Below are positions 6,477 through 11,350 of a DNA stretch of 11,350 bases, piece by piece (position 1 is the first letter of the stretch; every line of letters begins with the position of its first letter). Position numbers and translations under genes: made by a program. The DNA is taken from assembly GCA_023954595.1 (NCBI GenBank), contig JAGSHJ010000058.1:1-11350 (forward strand). The letters run 5' to 3'. The notes below the pieces were generated by a model. The model did not search any database. It saw only the letters and a list, made by a program, of their open reading frames with translations, and was not told where the DNA came from. The DNA is from Bacteriovoracaceae bacterium (GTDB lineage: Bacteria; Bdellovibrionota; Bacteriovoracia; Bacteriovoracales; Bacteriovoracaceae).

Positions 6477-7666
6477 ATATCGATTTTCTTTTAAGCAGTG
6501 AGGGTATCCGTCACCAGACTAATCGGATCTACGAGCTTACAGTAGACGGGCAAACCAACTTCGAATACCACCCAAAAAAACTGGCACCTGTAGCAGAATA
6601 TGTTTTATCAATAATTAAAGAAAATTATCCAGACTATAAGATTCCATTTCACTCAAGATGGGTCCACTTTCAGGCCGGAAAGATTAATAGAAACGCTAAA
6701 CTAGACACCTTGCTTGAATCCAAAGTTCCATTAGAAAGAGCTCGTGCCAAACTCGACTTGGCAATAGTTTCAGTTTTATTGGACGCGGGTGCTGGGCCAA
6801 ATTGGAGTTTCTCAGAATCATCTGGAGTTTACAGGCGCTCTGAAGGTTTGGCCTTAGCTAGTTGGCATATGTTCTGTGACGGCGATTTTTCAATAAATAG
6901 AGAACTAGAAGTTGCGGCACTAAAACTTACCAATATTCTAGAGATGGACATCGAACAAGGTTTTCAAGTAGAAGTTAACAACCCACTTGTTGGAATTAAA
7001 GGGAGAACGGACTTACTTCGTGCACTAGGCAATTGTATACTCTCAAGGCCAAGAGAGTTCAAAGATGCAAGGCCTGGAAATATTCTCGACCATATGCTCG
7101 ATAAGTACGGAAGCAGCTTTCATGCAAAAGATCTATTAAAAGAACTACTTATACTATTTGGGGAAATTTGGCCGTCACGCTTAAGCCTTGATGGAAAATG
7201 CCTTGGAGACGTTTGGTCTCATCCAAAATTAAAAACAAGTATACCCAACCAAGAACTAGTCCCCTTCCACAAGCTCTCACAATGGTTAACCTATTCCTTA
7301 ATTGAGCCAATGCAAGAAGCGGGAATAGAGGTAACTAATATCCATGAACTCACAGGCCTGGCTGAATACCGCAATGGTGGGCTTCTTTTAGATACAGGCC
7401 TTATCACTCTGAAAAACCAGGATCATTTAAACGAAACTCACGCACCTGATAGTGAAGTAGTAATTGAATGGCGTGCCCTCACGGTAAAAATCTTAGATAT
7501 GCTTGCAAAAGAAATAAGAGAAGGCCTCAAAGAGACGGAGAAGAGTTTACCTCTTGCAAAAATTCTAGAGGGAGGCACATGGGCCGCAGGTAGAAGAATT
7601 GCTTCAGAGATGCGTACAGATGCTTCTCCCCCATTGAAAGTCCTAAGTGATGGAACATTATTTTAA
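6473..7666 (+). CDS. urc4: Urc4, DUF1688 family protein of uracil catabolism
   Basis: 397 residues, full length for DUF1688. Recognisable conserved blocks are His-Ser-Arg-Trp-Val-His-Phe (60-66), a Val-Leu-Leu-Asp-Ala-Gly-Ala-Gly block near 100-107, Arg-Arg-Ser-Glu-Gly-Leu-Ala (near 121-127), Trp-Ser-His-Pro, Pro-Phe-His-Lys-Leu-Ser-Gln-Trp-Leu-Thr-Tyr, Glu-Tyr-Arg-Asn-Gly-Gly, Glu-Trp-Arg-Ala-Leu-Thr and Glu-Gly-Gly-Thr-Trp-Ala-Ala-Gly-Arg near the C-terminus. No signal peptide or membrane segment is seen. The family has no solved reaction that I can name with certainty. Yeast urc4 mutants have been reported to accumulate ribosylurea, so Urc4 probably cuts a ribosylurea-type intermediate to urea and a ribose product. 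The gene is translationally coupled to urc1 through a 4-base overlap, with a purine-rich GAGAGG (6462-6467) just upstream. Family assignment is strong; the reaction is inferred. Confidence 0.9.
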   Translation: MNIDFLLSSEGIRHQTNRIYELTVDGQTNFEYHPKKLAPVAEYVLSIIKENYPDYKIPFHSRWVHFQAGKINRNAKLDTLLESKVPLERARAKLDLAIVSVLLDAGAGPNWSFSESSGVYRRSEGLALASWHMFCDGDFSINRELEVAALKLTNILEMDIEQGFQVEVNNPLVGIKGRTDLLRALGNCILSRPREFKDARPGNILDHMLDKYGSSFHAKDLLKELLILFGEIWPSRLSLDGKCLGDVWSHPKLKTSIPNQELVPFHKLSQWLTYSLIEPMQEAGIEVTNIHELTGLAEYRNGGLLLDTGLITLKNQDHLNETHAPDSEVVIEWRALTVKILDMLAKEIREGLKETEKSLPLAKILEGGTWAAGRRIASEMRTDASPPLKVLSDGTLF

Positions 7667-7677
7667 TTGGAGAAAGA

Positions 7678-8307
7678 ATGAAAAATTACACCGAACTCAC
7701 AAACCCTTTATTGCAACATAAACTTTCAGTGCTAAGGGATAGAAGCACCAATAGTATTATATTTAGGAGTATCTTAAATGATCTAGGACGATTTTTAGCA
7801 TATGAGGCATGTAGGGACATCGAAAAAAGCCCCCTTACAATAATGACTCCCCTAGGCCAGGCGAATGGGTATATGCCTAGCGAGTATCCTTTAATCGTTT
7901 CGATAATGAGAGCTGGAAATGGTCTTCTTGATGGTGTACTCGAAACCCTTCCAGGCTCAAAGGCAGGTCATATAGGGATCTATAGAGATAAATTTATAAA
8001 AAACACTGTTGAGTATTATTGTAAGCTTCCGGAGCATATTGAAAATAAAAATGCGTTTTTACTTGATCCCATATTAGCTACGGGAGACACAATAATTGCG
8101 GCAGCTGAAAGGTTAATGGAATATGATGTAAAAGAAATTACTGTTCTAAGTGTACTTGCTTCTAGGCCTGGCCTTGAAAAACTACAAAGATACCACCCAC
8201 AAATCAAAGTCTTTTGCCTAAGTGTTGGAGAAGAACTTAATGAACATGGACATCTACATCCAGGTCTTGGAGATGCATGTGAAAGACTATATGGTTACAC
8301 ATCATGA
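7678..8307 (+). CDS. upp: Uracil phosphoribosyltransferase (URC6-type)
   Basis: 209 residues, the usual length of bacterial Upp. It joins uracil and PRPP to give UMP, the entry step for free uracil. Visible marks are Asn-Pro-Leu-Leu-Gln-His-Lys-Leu-Ser at 9-17, Arg-Ala-Gly-Asn-Gly-Leu-Leu-Asp-Gly at 78-86, His-Ile-Gly-Ile-Tyr-Arg-Asp at 98-104, the PRPP loop Asp-Pro-Ile-Leu-Ala-Thr-Gly-Asp-Thr at 130-138, and Leu-Asn-Glu-His-Gly followed by Pro-Gly-Leu-Gly-Asp-Ala near 187-200, the uracil-binding end. Ordinary Upp has Ala-Thr-Gly-Gly-Ser in the PRPP loop; here it is Ala-Thr-Gly-Asp-Thr. The protein may be a pathway-dedicated paralogue rather than the housekeeping enzyme. GGAG at 7669-7672 sits five bases before the ATG, 11 bp after urc4. 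Its stop overlaps the next ATG in an ATGA. Confidence 0.92.
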   Translation: MKNYTELTNPLLQHKLSVLRDRSTNSIIFRSILNDLGRFLAYEACRDIEKSPLTIMTPLGQANGYMPSEYPLIVSIMRAGNGLLDGVLETLPGSKAGHIGIYRDKFIKNTVEYYCKLPEHIENKNAFLLDPILATGDTIIAAAERLMEYDVKEITVLSVLASRPGLEKLQRYHPQIKVFCLSVGEELNEHGHLHPGLGDACERLYGYTS

Positions 8308-8933
8308 GCTCAACTATAATTATTGGAGTTGCAGGTGGAAGTGGATCGGGAAAAACAACCTTTACTAAAAGACTAGTTGATTCAATTGGACAAGATAATT
8401 GCGCCATCGTTGCACAGGACTACTACTATTTTGATCAATCTAAAATCTTTGATCATGATGGTGGTAGAGTGAATTTTGACCATCCAAATTCGTTAGACTT
8501 CAATCTTATGGCCTCTCATCTACAAGCATTAAAATGTGGAGAAAAGATACAGTCTCCCATCTATTGCTTTAAATCCCATACCCGAAAGAAGGAAACACTC
8601 AACTTATCCCCCAAAAGGTTTATTATCGTCGATGGAATCTTAATTTTATCTCAACCAGGGATTCGCTCATGTTTAGATCATAAAATTTTTATAGACTGTC
8701 CTGAAAACTTAAGATTTTCACGAAGACTACACCGGGACACAACCGAAAGGGGCAGAGATGCGATTGGTGTAGAGAATCAATTTTTAAAACAAGTAAAGCC
8801 TATGCATGATCAATTTGTAGAACCATCAAAGCTGCACGCATGCGACATAATCCAAACAGAGGACTTTGATATAAAAACAACTCTTTGGACTGAAAAGCTT
8901 ATGGCGAGCTTGCGTATAAATGATGGCACATAG
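8304..8933 (+). CDS. udk: Uridine kinase
   Basis: 209 residues, close to the usual length of Udk. It phosphorylates uridine (and probably cytidine) to the 5'-monophosphate with ATP or GTP. The P-loop Gly-Gly-Ser-Gly-Ser-Gly-Lys-Thr is at 11-18; Gln-Asp-Tyr-Tyr-Tyr at 38-42 and Asn-Phe-Asp-His-Pro at 57-61 belong to the nucleoside site; Pro-Ile-Tyr with His-Thr-Arg spans 85-94; Val-Asp-Gly-Ile-Leu is at 109-113; and the Arg-rich lid Arg-Leu-His-Arg-Asp-Thr-Thr-Glu-Arg-Gly-Arg is at 141-151. The start overlaps the upp stop by four bases and has no clear binding site, so translation probably depends on coupling. As the last gene of the operon it gives the pathway a second entry, from uridine, alongside Upp from uracil. 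On its own it could be ordinary salvage, but its place after urc1, urc4 and upp favours a role in feeding UMP into breakdown. Confidence 0.92.
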   Translation: MSSTIIIGVAGGSGSGKTTFTKRLVDSIGQDNCAIVAQDYYYFDQSKIFDHDGGRVNFDHPNSLDFNLMASHLQALKCGEKIQSPIYCFKSHTRKKETLNLSPKRFIIVDGILILSQPGIRSCLDHKIFIDCPENLRFSRRLHRDTTERGRDAIGVENQFLKQVKPMHDQFVEPSKLHACDIIQTEDFDIKTTLWTEKLMASLRINDGT

Positions 8934-8971
8934 TTTGAATATTATATATCCACATTAAAAAAGGAGATACT
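8934..8971 (+). promoter_or_regulatory. Short intergenic gap with a strong ribosome binding site and possible promoter
   Basis: The 38-bp gap holds AAGGAG at 8961-8966, the best Shine-Dalgarno match in the window, five bases before the ATG at 8972. A TATTAT at 8940-8945 could be a -10 element, but no good -35 sits at the right distance. I see no hairpin terminator after the uridine kinase gene, so read-through from the URC operon is possible. Confidence 0.35.
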
Positions 8972-9406
8972 ATGGCAAATTATGAAGATAAATTAAATGA
9001 AGTAGTAAGAGGTGAAATCTCAGCTGTTGAGACTTACAATCAGATTCTAGAGAAATTTAGTGGCGATACTAAAGCTGCACCAATAAGTGATATGAAAAAC
9101 GATCACAACCAAGCAATATCTAAGCTTCAGGCCAAGCTTCACACACAAGGTGAAACGGCATCAACTGACTCTGGTGCTTGGGGAACTGTAGCAAAAACAG
9201 TAATGGGATCTGCGAAGCTTTTTGGAGACAAGTCTGCCCTTAAAGCACTGAAGGAAGGCGAAGAGCATGGGGAAAAGTTATACAACGAACTCCTAAGCTG
9301 CAATGATCTTCCTCAAGATGTGGCAAATATAGTTCAAAGTGAATTACTACCCAAGCAACATCAACACATTCAAAAGATTGATCAGCTTATGAATCAAAAC
9401 TATTAA
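8972..9406 (+). CDS. DUF2383 ferritin-like four-helix-bundle protein
   Basis: 144 residues of strongly helical, charged sequence without a signal peptide or membrane segment. The opening (Tyr-Glu-Asp-Lys-Leu-Asn-Glu-Val-Val-Arg-Gly-Glu-Ile-Ser-Ala-Val-Glu-Thr-Tyr), the central Asp-His-Asn-Gln motif (residues 44-47), the Gly/Trp-containing Ala-Trp-Gly-Thr-Val linker near 66-70 and a late Glu-Glu-His-Gly stretch fit the DUF2383 (PA2169-type) family, which folds as a ferritin-like bundle. No biochemical role is established; members are often linked with stress or stationary-phase conditions. Glu and His residues are spaced along the helices, but I cannot tell whether a full di-iron site is present. 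A very strong AAGGAG suggests high expression. It lies 38 bp after the uridine kinase gene and may or may not share its transcript. Its stop overlaps the convergent kinase stop. Confidence 0.8.
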   Translation: MANYEDKLNEVVRGEISAVETYNQILEKFSGDTKAAPISDMKNDHNQAISKLQAKLHTQGETASTDSGAWGTVAKTVMGSAKLFGDKSALKALKEGEEHGEKLYNELLSCNDLPQDVANIVQSELLPKQHQHIQKIDQLMNQNY

Positions 9407-11346
9407 ATCTCGGGAGTGCCTTCGTGCACTCCTTTCTCACTTCTATCATTCGAATCTTTATGGATCTCACGTCTTAGTTTAGAAATGATGTAATAAAGCT
9501 TTTTAGATTCAATAGGTTTTGTAATAAAAGAGTCAAATCCATGTGCTAATGCTCGATCTCGTTCTTCTTTCATTGCATGCGCTGTTAAGGCGACTGTTGG
9601 AGTTTTAATACCTAGTCTATGCAATGTGCTTAAGACTTCATATCCATCCATCTCAGGCATCTGAATATCTAACAAGATAACATCATAGTCATTCTCAGAA
9701 ACAAGCTTAAGTGCTTCTTTTCCCCCTTCGGCCAAATGAACAATTGCTCCTGATGGCCTTAGAAGTTCAAAAAATAGAATCCGATTATCGACGCTGTCAT
9801 CAATAATTAAAACCCTGCATCCATGAAGACTGATGTTTTCATCATCAACAACTTCGTCCATTGTTTTCTTAGATTTGGGAGCATAAACTTTTGCCTCAAA
9901 ACAACTTCCCTTATTAAGGGTACTAGACTTTAAATAAAAATCTCCCCCCATGGCCTGAGATATCTTTCTTGTTAGAGACAGACCAAGCCCGGTCCCTCCG
10001 AAGTAACGAGCGATAGAATCATCGGCCTGTTGAAATGGCTCAAATATCTTTGTTTGCTGTTCACTAGCGATTCCAATACCAGTATCTGTCACTCTCATTG
10101 TTAAATAGTCTTTTTCGTGTGAGAACTCACACTTCACTCCCCCCTCACTGGTAAACTTAATAGAGTTGCCTACCATATTGAGAATAATCTGCTTTAAGCG
10201 CACTGGATCCGAGTAAACAACTTTAGGCACTTTTGTTCCCATTATTGTCTTAAACTCTATTCCCTTTTTCGTTGCACTAGGTTTCATGAGATTGCACACA
10301 TCATCTAAAATTTCTGCTAAATTTACAGGGACATGATCGATAGAGAATTTACCGGCCTCAACCCTTGCTAGATCTAGCACGTCGTCCATTATACGAAGAA
10401 GTTGTTCACCATTACGAGTGATAATATCTAAAAATTGATTTTTGGTAGCTGGGTCTAACTCCTCAGACCTCATAAGTTCCACAAACCCAAGCATTGCACT
10501 CAAAGGAGTTCGAATTTCGTGGCTCATATTGGCCAAGAATCTAGACTTGGCCAAGTTTGCTTGTTCGGCCAACAGTTTAGCACTTCTTAAATTTGCCACA
10601 GCTGTTCGTTCTGCGGTGACATCAGTCATAGCACCTATCATCCTAACTGGCTCTCCCGCAGCATTACGCGCAACATGACCTCGCTCGAGTATATTTGCAT
10701 ACTCTCCATTGCCACGAAGAAACCGGTACTCTGATCGCCATGTATCCTGCCCACTTTTAATTGAGTCCAAAAGATCAGAAACGACCTCATCTCTTTCATA
10801 TGGATGTATTCTCTGCTTCCACCAATTGATTCTCGTTTTCTTGGGTACATGGTCATACCTAAGTTTTGTTCGAATTGCCTCATTCCAGCTAACTTCGTTA
10901 GTAGAAAGATTCCAATCATAGACGACATCCTGAGTTGCGAGTGTGGCAAGCTTGTAGCGGGTTTTACTTTTAAGTAGCTCTTTCTCAGTATTTTTAAGAT
11001 TTGTAATATCGGTATTAATTCCAAGCCATCGTTGCAACTTCTTATTCTCGTCATAAAGTGGAACTGCATTTGTCAGAAACCAACGGTATGAATCTGACTT
11101 ACTTTTAATTAGAAACGTTTCTTCCCATGGAGACTCTGTAGAAATACTATTTCTAAAGCTGCTTGTGATTTTCTTGAATTGATCGGGGTGAGATGCAGCA
11201 ATCCATCCATCACCTTCGACATCCCTAACACTTATCCCTGTATAGTCGTGCCAGCTCTGACTCAACCAGACAATATTTCCTGTGCTATCGGCCAACCAAA
11301 AGAACTGCGGTAGGTTGTTTACGAATAGCTTAAATGCCTCTTCCAT
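9403..11346 (-). CDS. Soluble hybrid histidine kinase, PAS-PAS-HisKA-HATPase-REC
   Basis: At least 647 residues. Two PAS domains with PAC-type ends (about 5-115 and 130-246) are followed by a short coiled linker. The dimerisation helix carries Met-Ser-His-Glu-Ile-Arg-Thr-Pro-Leu with phospho-acceptor His276. The ATPase domain has the N box (Asn390, Asn394), Asp-Thr-Gly-Ile-Gly-Ile at 421-426, Phe-Glu-Pro-Phe at 435-438 and Gly-Thr-Gly-Leu-Gly-Leu at 451-456. The receiver domain (about 510-625) has Asp516/Asp517, phospho-acceptor Asp560, Thr588 and Lys610. There are no membrane segments in the visible part, so it senses a cytoplasmic signal. No HPt domain or output regulator is nearby, so its partner is elsewhere. 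The ATG at 11346 has only four bases upstream in the window; the true start may lie further out. The C-terminal codons share DNA with a hairpin that may end the convergent transcript. Confidence 0.93.
   Translation of the reverse strand: MEEAFKLFVNNLPQFFWLADSTGNIVWLSQSWHDYTGISVRDVEGDGWIAASHPDQFKKITSSFRNSISTESPWEETFLIKSKSDSYRWFLTNAVPLYDENKKLQRWLGINTDITNLKNTEKELLKSKTRYKLATLATQDVVYDWNLSTNEVSWNEAIRTKLRYDHVPKKTRINWWKQRIHPYERDEVVSDLLDSIKSGQDTWRSEYRFLRGNGEYANILERGHVARNAAGEPVRMIGAMTDVTAERTAVANLRSAKLLAEQANLAKSRFLANMSHEIRTPLSAMLGFVELMRSEELDPATKNQFLDIITRNGEQLLRIMDDVLDLARVEAGKFSIDHVPVNLAEILDDVCNLMKPSATKKGIEFKTIMGTKVPKVVYSDPVRLKQIILNMVGNSIKFTSEGGVKCEFSHEKDYLTMRVTDTGIGIASEQQTKIFEPFQQADDSIARYFGGTGLGLSLTRKISQAMGGDFYLKSSTLNKGSCFEAKVYAPKSKKTMDEVVDDENISLHGCRVLIIDDSVDNRILFFELLRPSGAIVHLAEGGKEALKLVSENDYDVILLDIQMPEMDGYEVLSTLHRLGIKTPTVALTAHAMKEERDRALAHGFDSFITKPIESKKLYYIISKLRREIHKDSNDRSEKGVHEGTPEI
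9412..9435 (+). terminator. Candidate hairpin terminator inside the convergent kinase gene
   Basis: GGAGTGC at 9413-9419 pairs with GCACTCC at 9426-9432 around a six-base loop; a G-T pair can extend the stem. It is followed by TTT then CTC, a weak U-tract. It starts six bases after the DUF2383 stop, the right place to end plus-strand transcription. On the minus strand the stem is followed by CGAGATTTAAT, so it may also act on the kinase transcript. The stem is short and the U-run poor, hence moderate confidence. Confidence 0.5.
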
Positions 11347-11350
11347 CTCT

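Noticed and set aside
7678..8933. Plain pyrimidine salvage operon
   Set aside because: Upp and Udk alone would fit salvage, but coupling with urc1, urc4 and the semialdehyde dehydrogenase points to breakdown.
10638..11069. 143-codon open frame on the minus strand in another frame
   Set aside because: It overlaps the PAS region of the hybrid kinase, which has clear domain motifs; the alternative translation shows none.
1..11350. Mobile element, prophage or CRISPR array
   Set aside because: No transposase, integrase, terminal inverted repeats, target duplications or spaced direct repeats were seen; base composition looks even across the window.

Overview
The window is about 11.3 kb of dense, moderately AT-rich bacterial DNA with SD-type ribosome binding sites (GGAG, AGGAG, AAGGAG), 4-base ATGA overlaps and a two-component hybrid kinase. 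This suggests a Gram-negative, proteobacterial-type chromosome. I saw no phage, insertion sequence, CRISPR array or RNA gene. The exact lineage cannot be read from the sequence; a deltaproteobacterial or Bdellovibrionota-like host is only a guess from general protein style.

Left block (1-3428, minus strand): a three-gene operon read right to left. A family 4 glycosyltransferase is followed by a GTG-started amylo-alpha-1,6-glucosidase-type debranching protein, whose ribosome binding site overlaps the glycosyltransferase stop. Ten bases further on begins a small exported protein that runs off the left edge. The first two genes form a sugar-polymer or glucoside module of unknown product.

Middle (3429-3675): a 247-bp divergent regulatory region with weak promoter candidates, short inverted repeats and a possible 30-codon ORF carrying a Cys-Asp-Glu-Cys motif.

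Central block (3676-8933, plus strand): a compact five-gene operon that I interpret as a bacterial URC (uracil catabolism) pathway. It encodes a CoA-acylating (methyl)malonate-semialdehyde dehydrogenase, Urc1 (a GTP cyclohydrolase II-like protein), Urc4 (DUF1688), uracil phosphoribosyltransferase and uridine kinase. The proposed flow is: uracil (via the phosphoribosyltransferase) or uridine (via the kinase) becomes UMP; Urc1 and Urc4 open and cut the ring, releasing urea and a three-carbon piece by way of a ribosylurea-type intermediate; the dehydrogenase then takes a malonate-semialdehyde-like product to acetyl-CoA. The core URC genes are known from the yeast Lachancea (Saccharomyces) kluyveri, and URC1-URC4-UPRT linkage in bacteria has been noted. 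The bacterial chemistry, and the dehydrogenase and kinase as partners, are the interesting part.

Right block (8972-11346): a DUF2383 four-helix-bundle protein on the plus strand, converging with a soluble PAS-PAS-histidine kinase-receiver hybrid on the minus strand. Their stop codons overlap, and a hairpin that may act as a terminator lies inside the last codons of the kinase gene.
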